The notes beneath the pieces are model-generated. The model saw only the letters and a program-made list of their open reading frames with translations, searched no databases and had not been told where the DNA came from. This document shows positions 43,578 to 51,942 of a stretch of DNA of 54,156 bases, one piece after another (positions within the stretch are counted from its first letter, which is position 1; each line of letters starts with the position of its first letter). Origin of the DNA: Gammaproteobacteria bacterium (GTDB lineage: Bacteria > Pseudomonadota > Gammaproteobacteria > Pseudomonadales > Azotimanducaceae); contig JAPPGK010000013.1 in assembly GCA_028821405.1 (NCBI GenBank), positions 1-54,156 on the forward strand, in the 5' to 3' direction. The translations under genes were made by a program, and so were the position numbers.

Positions 43578-44040
43578 GCAGGTAGATGCCTAGCATCCGG
43601 TGCAGGACGGGGCTCGCGGCGCGCACGAACATCTCGGTGAACTGCACGGTCGCCGCGATGAACACGATGATGCGCAGGTACTCGACCTCGAAGGCGACGA
43701 GCAGGTGGCGGTTGACCAGGTACGTGCCGAGGGCCGTCACCGTCAACACGAACATCGTGGTGGACCTTGGTCGGCGTGCGGTAGTCCGCACCGCGCAGCA
43801 CCGCCGGCCAGAACAGGCAGTGAAAATCGGTGATGTCCTTGCCGATGAAGTGGTGCACCTCGGCTTCGCTGCCCTTGCGCCAGAAGTCGTGGAATTCCAA
43901 GCCACGTACGCCCGTCGGCGGCCAGGCGCTCGTAGATCTCGCGTGTGTATCGCTCGTTCTCCGGCGAGTGCGTCGAATGGTAGTTGTCGTGCTCGACGAG
44001 GAACCGGCGGAAGTCGTCGGCGTGCTCCGCCTCCTCCTGC
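43578..44040 (-). pseudogene. Fused remnant of metG and rsxA
   Basis: Three pieces in native order on the minus strand. 44040-43917 matches metG 53730-53610 ([18 protein letters not shown]-like). 43900-43762 matches metG 53131-52998 ([17 protein letters not shown], then RTPTKVH). 43761-43578 matches rsxA 51786-51593 ([33 protein letters not shown]). The spaces between are deleted, including the rest of metG. By eye the pieces are roughly 85-90% identical to the intact genes. No working protein is possible. Confidence 0.88.
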
Positions 44041-44066
44041 CTCTCCTGCGCCAGGTCAAGAGGACC

Positions 44067-45464
44067 TCAGTCTCTTTGGGCCAGATCGCTCGAGACGATA
44101 TCGGGCAAGCGCTCAACCAGGTAAAGCGGCAAGGACAGCAGGCGGTATCGGATTCTCTGGGGTTGGCCATTCGATGTGACCTCGGTGGCGACGTCCTGCA
44201 CGCTGGGCGTTAACGCGTCGAAACGAACGGCGACGGGAGGATGTTTCTCGGCGACGAACTGATGTAGCGACCGCAAAGCGCCGGCGCGGCCCGCCTTGAC
44301 TTCCACCGGCACGATCCGGCCCCCGAGTTCTATGACATAGTCCACCTCGGCGTTGTTGGCGCGACCCTCGCGAAGCCAGTAGGTGAGCTCCCGGTTGGGC
44401 CGGGGTGCGAGGAGGTATTGCAGATGCTGGCCGACGAACTGCTCGGCCGATGCGCCGACGTTGACCAACTCGGTGGCGCTCTTGCCGGCGAGGGTTTCCC
44501 AGCCGACGCCGCAGATGGCGTTCATCAGTCCGACGTCGAGGAAGACCAGCTTGAAGACGCTTTCCTTGAGGTCGGCCTGCAAGGGAAGCCCGGAACAGGC
44601 GCTGTGGGTTACCTTGGCCACGACCCGGGCCATGGCCAGTAGATCGATGTCGCGTCGGATCGTCGAGCTCTGATCGTCGGGCGAGACGTTGCTGTATTTG
44701 ACCTTCCGGCCCGGCTGGCGGGCGGCGAAGTTGAAGACGCGCAGCATCCTCGTCATGTCGCGGCGCGGCGCGTACTTCGGGAAGTCGTCGCGGTAGGTGT
44801 CGACGATGCTGGTGTGTACCGTGCTGACCGCACGCAGACTGCCCGAGTCCGCATAGACCTGGACGGCTTCCGGCATGCCGCCGACGAACTGGTAGACGCG
44901 TAGCTGCTCCAACAGACGTTCGTGGATCACCGACGGGATCGCCGTGTCGTCCTGCGGTGGCCATTCGAATTCATCGATGGCGCTCGCAAGTCCCTTCTTG
45001 CCGGTGGCGCGAAGGAACTCCGTGAACGTCATCGGGCCAACGTTGAGGTAGTCGACGCGACCGACGGGCATCGGGAATCCATGATCCGCAAGTGCGAACT
45101 CCATGAGCGACCCGGCGGCCACGACCGGTTGATCGGGCAGTTCTTCGAAGAAATAGCGCAAGGAGGTGATAGCAGCGGGTGCCGCCTGAATCTCATCCAG
45201 GAACAGGATTCCTCGTTCGGACAGCGGCGCTTCGGCGAGGGTGTCGAGTCGATTGAGAATCGCCCTAGGGTCGTTGCTAGCGAACACGTCGGCAAGGTCG
45301 GGATGCCGTTCTAGGTTGACGACCCGAAGGTCGCGCCCCTTGCCCTCTGCAAACAACTCCACCATCGTGGACTTGCCAACCTGGCGCGCGCCCCGGACTA
45401 TCAACGGTTTGCGTCTCGGCGTGTACAACCAGTTGCTGAGGTCGGCGAGTTGATGCCGTTTCAT
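44067..45464 (-). CDS. AAA ATPase with DUF4143 C-terminal domain
   Basis: 465 residues. N-terminal AAA_14-type ATPase: Walker [11 protein letters not shown] (24-33), Walker [13 protein letters not shown], sensor-like [13 protein letters not shown]. The C-terminal DUF4143 region resembles a restriction-endonuclease-like fold with Glu in [13 protein letters not shown] and Lys in [11 protein letters not shown]. Such proteins are common, patchy in distribution and of unknown role; some neighbour mobile or defence genes. An AT-rich 126-base leader upstream contrasts with the GC-rich surroundings. Intact, inserted among decayed genes. Confidence 0.85.
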   Translation of the reverse strand: MKRHQLADLSNWLYTPRRKPLIVRGARQVGKSTMVELFAEGKGRDLRVVNLERHPDLADVFASNDPRAILNRLDTLAEAPLSERGILFLDEIQAAPAAITSLRYFFEELPDQPVVAAGSLMEFALADHGFPMPVGRVDYLNVGPMTFTEFLRATGKKGLASAIDEFEWPPQDDTAIPSVIHERLLEQLRVYQFVGGMPEAVQVYADSGSLRAVSTVHTSIVDTYRDDFPKYAPRRDMTRMLRVFNFAARQPGRKVKYSNVSPDDQSSTIRRDIDLLAMARVVAKVTHSACSGLPLQADLKESVFKLVFLDVGLMNAICGVGWETLAGKSATELVNVGASAEQFVGQHLQYLLAPRPNRELTYWLREGRANNAEVDYVIELGGRIVPVEVKAGRAGALRSLHQFVAEKHPPVAVRFDALTPSVQDVATEVTSNGQPQRIRYRLLSLPLYLVERLPDIVSSDLAQRD

Positions 45465-45590
45465 GCCTGCCTGTTTACGCTATTAGCCCCCTAAAATCAA
45501 ACTCTGCTTATTGTTTTTGACCCCTCTTTTCGAACTAGAATACTCTCACGGCCATTGTCCGTCGGTCAGAAGGGGCATCGCAACGGCTCG

Positions 45591-46051
45591 CTACACCCAC
45601 TTCTTGCGCCGGAAGTAGATGAACTGCACGACACCGGCAACGAACATCACGCCCAGCAACGCGAAGTACCCGTAGCGGGTGGCCAGTTCGGGCATGTTGG
45701 CAGTACCGAGCGCTCGATGCCAAGTTCGGCAAGGACCGTGTGGGCTTCAGATAGGCCCCCCTCGATATCGACCCATAGCCACGACCCTGTTTCGCGCCGC
45801 CACGCATCCTCGAAGTCCGCGAGTTTCCCGAACGTGCCGAATCCGGACTCGGGCTCGAACAAAGCGGCGCGAATGGCGACGGTTGCGGCGGGGTCCTCCG
45901 GCGGCGGGCGTCGTTCGCCGATTGCCGCCACGGCGGCAGCGATCAGGTCGATACCGGTGCGCAGCGTGTTCCCGAGCGCCGTCAGTCCGTCGTTTGCGGT
46001 GCCCTTGCGTACGCGCGCGTTGGTGACGCCACGGGTTTTGGGATCACTCAC
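45591..46051 (-). pseudogene. corA-like magnesium transporter gene with a large internal deletion
   Basis: The frame starts at GTG 46051, overlapping the mscS remnant by 4 bases, and encodes a CorA-type cytoplasmic beginning (KLADFEDAWR, then SWLWVDIEGG). At about 45700 it jumps, with frame change, to the very end of CorA: MPELATRYGYFALLGVMF, then YFRRKKWV and TAG at 45591. About 200 central residues, including the GMN pore helix, are missing. The joined product could not transport ions. Confidence 0.8.
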
Positions 46052-46601
46052 GACAAGTCGTCCCGCGGACCGACGCGAACCCGTTCACGCACCAAGGTCG
46101 TATTGGGTAGGGTGACTTCGCCGGTCGTGGTCTCAATCACGGTGCCAAGGCCCTCAACGGCTCTTACCGTGCCTTCGATGTCGTCGACGGCTATGCGGGT
46201 TCCCGGGGGGTAGTTGTCGCGCAGATAGGCGCCGGCGAGCACGTTGGCCGCCCGGGAGCCCATGCCGAAGGCCAGCGCAGCGGCGCCTCCCGCGGCGCCG
46301 ATGACGACGCCCAGCGCAACGGTGAGCAGCGCACCAGGCGTCCGACGATGTGGCTTGCCGTCTTGGTCACCTCCATGCGTTGCAGAACGCGGCCGATACC
46401 GATGCGTTCGCCTAGGCGCTCGAACCCGAGGGCAGTGAGCATCCGACGGATGATCGACGCGGCGATTCGCGAGGCCACGTAGCCGATCACCAGAATGACC
46501 AGCGCCGCCAGCAGGTTTGGCACGAACGCCGCTGCCTCCTGCCACACCGCGGCAAGCGCGGCGATAGCCCGCTCGCCCAGGTTGTCTACGGAAATCGCCA
46601 T
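46048..46601 (-). pseudogene. mscS-type mechanosensitive channel gene with internal deletion and frameshift
   Basis: The N-terminal part (46601 to about 46345) encodes an amphipathic and first membrane helix (LLAALVILVIGYVASRI) and ends near HIVGRLV. Directly after, a different frame continues with LLTVALGVVIGAAGG, FGMGSRAANVLAGAYLRD and the beta-domain end TLPNTTLVRERV. Compared with small TM-helix-repeat/MscS relatives, about 100 residues with the second repeat are gone. Its stop overlaps the next gene's GTG, so mscS-corA was an operon before decay. Confidence 0.78.
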
Positions 46602-46911
46602 CTTGCGGTTCTCCAGAACTAAGAACAGGTTGTGCTTGCAGAGTGCACCAGGCGATCCGGCCCGCCAGGGATGGGACCACCGGCGGGTCGGCCCGCTGCA
46701 CTTTCCGGGTGACGGAATACTCGGAGCGGACGAGGTCGTGCTCGTCGGCGCCCCGCAACACGGGGCCCTTCAAAGCCTGGTGCGGGGCCGCCAGGGGCCG
46801 CCTGCGAGCCCTGAGCACGGAGTCCTTCGCTTGATACAATCGACGAATGGCCCCTAGCGACCAAGAGGGTTCAAGTCCGGTTTGTCGGTGCCACGGCTGT
46901 CAGGTCCATTG
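46602..46911. other. 310-base gap between divergent mscS remnant and CNNM-like gene
   Basis: No gene, RNA or repeat recognised. Open frames here have no family resemblance on either strand. It includes a T-loop-like word GGTTCAAGTCC at about 46869, but no stem around it pairs, so it is not a tRNA. Promoters for both sides are expected but not clear. Confidence 0.55.
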
Positions 46912-47994
46912 ATGGTCAGCCTCCTCCTCGTCTTCTTTTTTCTCGCCCTCGTCTTCTCGTTCTTCTGCTCGCTATGGGAGGCTGTGCTACTCAGCATTAC
47001 GCCGAGTCATGCGCGGTTGAAGTTCGCGCAAGGCACCCGCGTCGGCCGCTATCTCGAAGACTTCAAGGCCAACGTCGACCGTCCGCTCGCCGCGATCCTG
47101 ACGCTCAATACCATCGCCCACACCGTCGGCGCCATAGGCGTCGGTGACCAGGCGGCGACGATCTGGGCCGAGGCGAATCCGTGGATTACCCGGGTCGCCG
47201 TTCCGGCAACCATGACCGTGGCGATACTGGTTCTCTCGGAAATCGTGCCGAAGACGATCGGCGCGTTGTATTGGCAGCATTTCGTCACGTTCACCGTTCA
47301 CTCGCTGCGGCTGTTGACCTTGGGGCTGGCACCGTTCGTCTGGCTGAGTCAATACATCACCCGCCGGCTGAAAAGCGGCACGACGCAGCCGATATTGACG
47401 CGCACCGACTTCGTGGCGATGGCGGAACTCGGCGCCCAGGAGGGTGTGTTCGAAGCGGAGGAAAGCGAGATGATCGGCCACCTCATCCGCTTCCAGAATG
47501 TTCAAGTAGGGGATGTGATGACTCCCCGCACGGTCGTCGAGGTGGCTTCGGAAGACCAGAGCATCGCCGAGTATTGCCAGGACGCGAAAAGCCAGCCGTT
47601 CTCCCGGATACCCGTCTACGACGAATCCAAGGACCACATCACGGGCTATGCACTATGGTCGGACATGCTCATTGCGCTGGTGGAGGGGCGTGGCGAGAAG
47701 CGGATTGCCACCGTGCGCCGCGAGATCGTGGCCGTGGACGAGGCCTACGCCATCACCGACCTGTTCACGGTCCTGCGCACGCGCCAGGAGCATCTGGCGG
47801 TCGTGCTGGATGAATTCGGCGGAATGGCGGGAATCGTTACGATGGAGGATGTCATCGAGACCCTGCTAGGCCTCGAAATCGTCGACGAAACGGACGAGAC
47901 CACGGATATGCGCGATCTGGCCCGGCGCCATCGGGTTCAGCGCGTGAAAGCGCTGGACGCGCTGGAGGGACCGGTCGATCCTGCCGGGGAATGA
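46912..47994 (+). CDS. CNNM/CorC-type membrane protein (DUF21 and CBS domains)
   Basis: 360 residues from ATG 46912; TTG 46882 is an alternative. The DUF21 membrane domain (about 1-170) has four hydrophobic segments, beginning VSLLLVFFFLALVFSFF, and the conserved LSEIVPKTIGA. A tandem CBS pair follows from VGDVMTPRTVVEV to MAGIVTMEDVIETLLG. There is no C-terminal CorC/HlyC domain. Related proteins handle Mg2+/Co2+ efflux. Notably, it lies beside a dead corA, so magnesium handling may have shifted to it. Confidence 0.88.
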   Translation: MVSLLLVFFFLALVFSFFCSLWEAVLLSITPSHARLKFAQGTRVGRYLEDFKANVDRPLAAILTLNTIAHTVGAIGVGDQAATIWAEANPWITRVAVPATMTVAILVLSEIVPKTIGALYWQHFVTFTVHSLRLLTLGLAPFVWLSQYITRRLKSGTTQPILTRTDFVAMAELGAQEGVFEAEESEMIGHLIRFQNVQVGDVMTPRTVVEVASEDQSIAEYCQDAKSQPFSRIPVYDESKDHITGYALWSDMLIALVEGRGEKRIATVRREIVAVDEAYAITDLFTVLRTRQEHLAVVLDEFGGMAGIVTMEDVIETLLGLEIVDETDETTDMRDLARRHRVQRVKALDALEGPVDPAGE

Positions 47995-48026
47995 CGCTCT
48001 TCCCGAATCCTCGGCAGTCTCGCCGT

Positions 48027-48167
48027 TCAGTCGTCCTGCTCTTCGAGGCGGACCGCCAGCACGTCAAATCCGTTGTCGTGCAGAACGGCGTTCGACGTGG
48101 ACCCCATGAAGAAGTCCAGCCCCCGGCGCCCGAAGACGGCGAACTGATCACGTCCATATCCCCGTAG
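48027..48167 (-). pseudogene. Universal stress protein C-terminal remnant
   Basis: The minus strand encodes FGRRGLDFFMGSTSNAVLHD, then NGFDVLAVR and a stop at 48027. This is the last strand-loop-strand of a UspA-fold protein, with the G-x9-G-(S/T) nucleotide-binding pattern. Upstream, the frame enters the 44-bp and 88-bp repeats and no N-terminal Usp half is found. Only about 45 residues remain. Confidence 0.55.
48124..48167 (+). repeat. 44-bp exact repeat, copy 2
   Basis: Identical to the last 44 bases of the M16 peptidase gene at 42213-42256, including its TAG stop. Here it has no peptidase upstream; its minus strand reads into the Usp remnant. Confidence 0.9.
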
Positions 48168-48248
48168 CGCCCCAAAGCCGTCCCCGGCGCTTCGCTTCGC
48201 TGTGCGCCGGGGTTCGCCTCCGGCCCAGCCACGCCGACCTACCCATGG
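48161..48248 (+). repeat. 88-bp dispersed palindromic repeat, copy 2
   Basis: Inverted relative to copy 1 at 7591-7678, with one mismatch in 88. As at copy 1, it begins at a CCCGTAG containing a stop codon, here that of the duplicated peptidase tail. The same 9-bp CCCCGGCGC/GCGCCGGGG hairpin is present. Confidence 0.85.
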
Positions 48249-48396
48249 AACAATCGCCACGGTCGCAGGCTCCCTTTGGCGTTTGTTCCATGCAAGGGGC
48301 AAGGCTGGGGCGATCCTTATGATCGTCCGTGTCGACCACGCGGTCGCCCGTCTCGCCCAATCGAAGGCCGTTGTTGCCGACCACGGTCGCGGGAGC

Positions 48397-48483
48397 CCGC
48401 CGCGCGCTTGACGCGGTTACGCCGACCAGGCGGGCCAGCGTTTCCGCCCCAGAACCTCGTGCCATTCGGCCGCCGGTGCCGCC
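48397..48483 (-). pseudogene. Relic of the RES-system antitoxin gene
   Basis: Matches 43136-43228 of the intact antitoxin gene at high identity with small deletions. It encodes the LARLVGVTASSARR helix-turn-helix piece. The rest of the gene and the toxin are absent. It lies 14 bases beyond the rsxE stop. Confidence 0.82.
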
Positions 48484-48496
48484 TCGGTCATGGCGT

Positions 48497-49078
48497 TCAA
48501 GCGCGGAGTCGACGCACCGCGACGCCTTCCCGTCCCCGCCGCCACCGCGCGCTAGCGACATTCACCCCGGCAAGCAGCAACCCAGCAACCAGGAACGCCC
48601 CCGGCGGTAGCGCGGCAAGCGGGAATCCCACAGTCAACGCCTCCCGCGCGGCCCCGAGGATCAGGATCGCCGCCGCGAAACCGGCGGACGTGCCGAGCGC
48701 GTCCACCAGCGTCCGGCCCAGACCCTCCTTCGACGCCACCTGCTCGACGCGCGCCAGGATCATGCAGTTGGTGACGATGATCTGCACAAAGAGCGCGATG
48801 CGCTGGTAGAGGTCGAACGCGTACGCCTCCATGGCGAGGTTGACCAGCGTGGTGAAGGTGGCGATGACCAAGACGAAGCATGGCAACCGCACGTCTTCCG
48901 GGATCAGCTTGCGCACCGCCGAGACGAGTAGGGCGGAACCGGTGAGGACCACGGTGCTTGCGATGGCGAGCCCGACGGCGTTCGCAACCGTGTTGGAGAC
49001 CGCCAAGAGCGGGCACAGCCCGAGCAGTTGCACGGCGGCCGGGTTGCGGGCGACGGCGGCTTCGGTGAACCGGTTCAT
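48497..49078 (-). CDS. rsxE: Electron transport complex subunit RsxE (RnfE)
   Basis: Integral membrane subunit of the Rsx/Rnf complex; 193 residues. Hydrophobic helices with the typical LGLCPLLAVSNTVANAVGLA and the IIVTNCMILARVEQVASKEG motif, whose Cys is a cluster ligand shared with RsxA. ATG 49078 overlaps the rsxG stop (ATGA), and GEAR-like tail residues follow. Last gene of the cluster here; nth does not follow. Confidence 0.93.
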   Translation of the reverse strand: MNRFTEAAVARNPAAVQLLGLCPLLAVSNTVANAVGLAIASTVVLTGSALLVSAVRKLIPEDVRLPCFVLVIATFTTLVNLAMEAYAFDLYQRIALFVQIIVTNCMILARVEQVASKEGLGRTLVDALGTSAGFAAAILILGAAREALTVGFPLAALPPGAFLVAGLLLAGVNVASARWRRGREGVAVRRLRA

Positions 49079-49593
49079 GGTGGGCACATCTCCTCGGGCC
49101 GAACCCCCTGCACGGCCCGTTCGACAGCGGACATCACGGCTCGCGAGGTGATCGTGGCACCGGTGACCGCGTGGACGTCGCCGGTGGTGAACGAGTCCAG
49201 CCAGGCGGAGGGGGCGTTCAAGATGTCGCCGAAGCCGGGGGTCTCGACATGCTCGAGGACGCGAACGCCCTTGATCGAGCCGTCGAGATCGAGCGCCACG
49301 CCCAGGTTGAAACCGCCGCCGTAGCCCGATCCATCCACGCGCAGCACCACGAGGTCGCGTTCGCAGAGTACGAGATCGCCGTCCGTGAGGTCGGAGCGGC
49401 GGAGCTGACGCGCCCGCCAAGGCGCGTCGTCGCCCGTGCCCAAGGCAACGAGTTCCCGCAAGATTCGGGTCTCCCCTTCGAGCCGGTTTCGGGCCACCTC
49501 GTCCTCTGTCAGTTCGGCGAACCAGGTCACCACAGCCCCCGCGAAGAGCGTCAACACGGCCAATGCCGCGACGTTACGCAGCAGCGGACGCAT
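49075..49593 (-). CDS. rsxG: Electron transport complex subunit RsxG (RnfG)
   Basis: Periplasm-facing flavoprotein subunit, 172 residues. One N-terminal membrane anchor (VAALAVLTLFAGAVVTWF) and the covalent FMN site VTGATITSRAV, where the second Thr binds FMN. HVETPGFGD is also conserved. Start overlaps rsxD by 20 bases, in keeping with tight translational coupling. Confidence 0.93.
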   Translation of the reverse strand: MRPLLRNVAALAVLTLFAGAVVTWFAELTEDEVARNRLEGETRILRELVALGTGDDAPWRARQLRRSDLTDGDLVLCERDLVVLRVDGSGYGGGFNLGVALDLDGSIKGVRVLEHVETPGFGDILNAPSAWLDSFTTGDVHAVTGATITSRAVMSAVERAVQGVRPEEMCPP

Positions 49594-50485
49594 GGCCGAG
49601 CCGATCCAGAATCGGAGTCGCCAGGTTGCCGATCAGGACCGCGAAGGCGACGCCGTCCGGATAGCTGCCGCCGGACCGGATGGTGAACACCAAGGCACCG
49701 ATGGCGATGCCGAAAAGCCACTGGTGTCCTGCGCTGCGGGGTGCGGTAACCGGGTCGGTGGCGATGAAGAATGCGGCGAGCATGGTGGCGCCGGCGAACC
49801 AATGAAAGACTGGCGATCCCAAGCTCGCCGAGCTGCCGCCGTCGTAGAACGCGATCGCCGGCAGCGCGATGCCGATCAGTACGGCTGCGGGAATCCGCCA
49901 ATGCACCACGCCGACGGCAATCAGGTATATGCCGCCAAGAAGCGCGGCGACGTTCACCCACTCGAATCCGGCCCCGCCCAACATCCCGAACGCGGGGTTC
50001 CCTGCCAAGTCCTCGAGAGTCTGGCCGCCCCGGAACCGAAGTGCATCGAGCGCCGTTGCCCCTGTGGTGGCATGGACCAGCGTCATCGACTGGGGGTACG
50101 CGACCAGTACCGCCGCGTAGCCGGCCATCGCCGGATTGAAGACATTTCGGCCGAGACCACCGTAGAGCTCCTTGGCGAGCAGGATGGCGACGGCGACCGC
50201 GACCACGGGGATCCAAAGCGGTGCCGACGGCGGAATGCCGATGGCGATCAGCAGGCAGGTGACCGGCGTGCTGCGGTCGGCAAAGGGTCGCACGGGACGC
50301 TTGCGCAGGGCTTGGCAGAGCGCCTCGAAGACGGCCCCGCTGACAAGGGCGACGACGCAGTGCACCAGCAACAGCCAACCGAAACACCACGCGGCGACGC
50401 CGACGGCGGGAACCAGTGCGATAAGCACCCGGTCCATGATCGCCGGTGTGGTCGCCGGTCTCCCCAGCCAGTCGGCTACTGCCAT
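49574..50485 (-). CDS. rsxD: Electron transport complex subunit RsxD (RnfD)
   Basis: Membrane flavoprotein subunit, 303 residues, somewhat shorter than the 352 of Escherichia coli. The start is ATG 50485, 10 bases inside the rsxB fusion. Landmarks: [21 protein letters not shown], the FMN-binding [28 protein letters not shown] and [13 protein letters not shown]. The frame is open a long way upstream in another phase of rsxB, which is not coding. Confidence 0.93.
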   Translation of the reverse strand: MAVADWLGRPATTPAIMDRVLIALVPAVGVAAWCFGWLLLVHCVVALVSGAVFEALCQALRKRPVRPFADRSTPVTCLLIAIGIPPSAPLWIPVVAVAVAILLAKELYGGLGRNVFNPAMAGYAAVLVAYPQSMTLVHATTGATALDALRFRGGQTLEDLAGNPAFGMLGGAGFEWVNVAALLGGIYLIAVGVVHWRIPAAVLIGIALPAIAFYDGGSSASLGSPVFHWFAGATMLAAFFIATDPVTAPRSAGHQWLFGIAIGALVFTIRSGGSYPDGVAFAVLIGNLATPILDRLGHASAAA

Positions 50486-51339
50486 TGATGCGGCGCCCGA
50501 AGCCGTTTGGCGCGCTGGACCTCCTGTTCGCGTGCTTCGTGCGCGAGCCGTTCGTTGCGCGCGTCGGAATGCCGCCGCGCCGTCTCGGCCCGACGAGTCG
50601 TTTCGCGTTCGCCTTGAAGCCGGTGTTTGAGCACGCCGAACTCCCCGACGAGATCGATTCCACTCGGACACGCCCGGGTGCAGGCCGTGCATTCGATGCA
50701 GTCGACGACGGCGGTGTCGGTGGCATCCGTCTCGAATGCGACGTGGAGGACTTCCGGTTTCAGATCCACAGGACAGGCGCCTTCGCACCGGCCGCAGCCG
50801 ATGCACGCCAGGGCGGCGGCGTTCGCCGGCACCGGTGGATCGCTGACCTCGTCCGAACGCGTCACCAACTCGATGCAGTCCACCGGGCAGGCGGGAACGC
50901 AGAGTTCGCAGCCCGTGCAGCGTTCCGGGATCACCGCGTGCAGGTATCTGGACGCGCCTGCGATGGCATCCACGGGACAGGCATCGATGCACAGGGCGCA
51001 GCCGATACAGTCCGCTGCCACGATGTGCGCGACGGCGTCGACGGGTTCCGACATCTCGGCGTCGGCATCGCGCCCCAGCAACTCCTCCAACGCAGCCACG
51101 ACCCGCGACCCGCCCGGCGGGCAGAGGTCGAGTCGCTCGCCCCCTGCGACCGCTTCAGCATACGGACGGCAGCCCGGATACCCGCATTGGGCGCACTGGC
51201 TCTGCGGTAGGACGGCGTCGACGGCGAGAACGACCGCGTCGGCATTGGCGTCCTGTTTGCCGGCCAATGCCCGCCGGGCGACGGAAAGCAGAACCGCGGC
51301 CAACACACCGATTCCGCCGAGTATCAGCGCTGCGGTCAT
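50476..51339 (-). CDS. rsxB: RsxB fused to the C-terminal ferredoxin domain of RsxC
   Basis: 287 residues, against 192 for Escherichia coli RsxB. Residues 1-160 are RsxB: membrane anchor ([16 protein letters not shown]), the four-Cys site CAQCGYPGC...C, and two 4Fe-4S sites ([14 protein letters not shown] at 111, [14 protein letters not shown] at 141). After a 15-residue linker, residues 179-287 match the end of Rsx[34 protein letters not shown], then the charged helical tail. The RsxC N-terminal NADH/FMN domain is absent, and no separate rsxC exists between rsxA and rsxE. ATGA overlap with rsxA. Confidence 0.92.
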   Translation of the reverse strand: MTAALILGGIGVLAAVLLSVARRALAGKQDANADAVVLAVDAVLPQSQCAQCGYPGCRPYAEAVAGGERLDLCPPGGSRVVAALEELLGRDADAEMSEPVDAVAHIVAADCIGCALCIDACPVDAIAGASRYLHAVIPERCTGCELCVPACPVDCIELVTRSDEVSDPPVPANAAALACIGCGRCEGACPVDLKPEVLHVAFETDATDTAVVDCIECTACTRACPSGIDLVGEFGVLKHRLQGERETTRRAETARRHSDARNERLAHEAREQEVQRAKRLRAPHQWQ

Positions 51340-51914
51340 CCGCCCAGCCCCTTGAAGCCGTAGAACGCCAGGGCCATGAAACCCACCGTCACCAGCGCCA
51401 GGGGTGGCCCCCGGAAGGGTTCGGGCACCGCGTCGTCGGTGATGCGTTCCCGCAGCGCGGCGAAAGCCACGATGGCGATGCCGAAGCCGAGCCCGGCGCC
51501 GATGGCGAGGAACATGGTCCGCGGCAGGGACAGTCCCTGGCCCACGGCGATCAGGGTCACCCCGAGCACCGCGCAGTTGGTGGTGATGAGCGGCAGGTAG
51601 ATGCCGAGCATCCGGTGCAGCACGGGGCTCGCGGCGCGCACGAACATCTCCGTGAACTGCACAGTGGCCGCGATGATCACGATGAACGCGATGATGCGCA
51701 GGTATTCGACTTCGAAGGCAACGAGCAGGTAGCGGTTGACCAGGTATGTTCCGAGGGCGGCCACCGTCAACACGAACATCGTGGCGAGCGTCATGGGCAC
51801 GGCCGTTTCGACGCGCCCGGAACTGCCCACGAACGGGCACAGACCCAGGAACTGCACCAGGACGAAATTGTTGACCAATGCCGCCGACAGCAGGATGAGC
51901 AGCAACTCGGCCAT
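51336..51914 (-). CDS. rsxA: Electron transport complex subunit RsxA (RnfA)
   Basis: Integral membrane subunit, 192 residues, full length. Six hydrophobic segments; landmarks [38 protein letters not shown] (cluster Cys) and [16 protein letters not shown]. Lies 28 bases after metG and overlaps the rsxB start. A fragment copy of its middle is in the 43.6-kb remnant. Confidence 0.95.
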   Translation of the reverse strand: MAELLLILLSAALVNNFVLVQFLGLCPFVGSSGRVETAVPMTLATMFVLTVAALGTYLVNRYLLVAFEVEYLRIIAFIVIIAATVQFTEMFVRAASPVLHRMLGIYLPLITTNCAVLGVTLIAVGQGLSLPRTMFLAIGAGLGFGIAIVAFAALRERITDDAVPEPFRGPPLALVTVGFMALAFYGFKGLGG

Positions 51915-51942
51915 GGGCGTTAGCAGACGGTCGCCTTCACGG

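Noticed and set aside
46860-46905. Possible tRNA 3' half (GGTTCAAGTCC word)
   Set aside because: The flanking bases do not form a T stem or acceptor stem.
42213-48167. Composite transposon bounded by the 44-bp direct repeats
   Set aside because: No transposase, no terminal inverted repeats and no target-site duplication; the repeats are gene-end sequence and fit a segmental duplication better.
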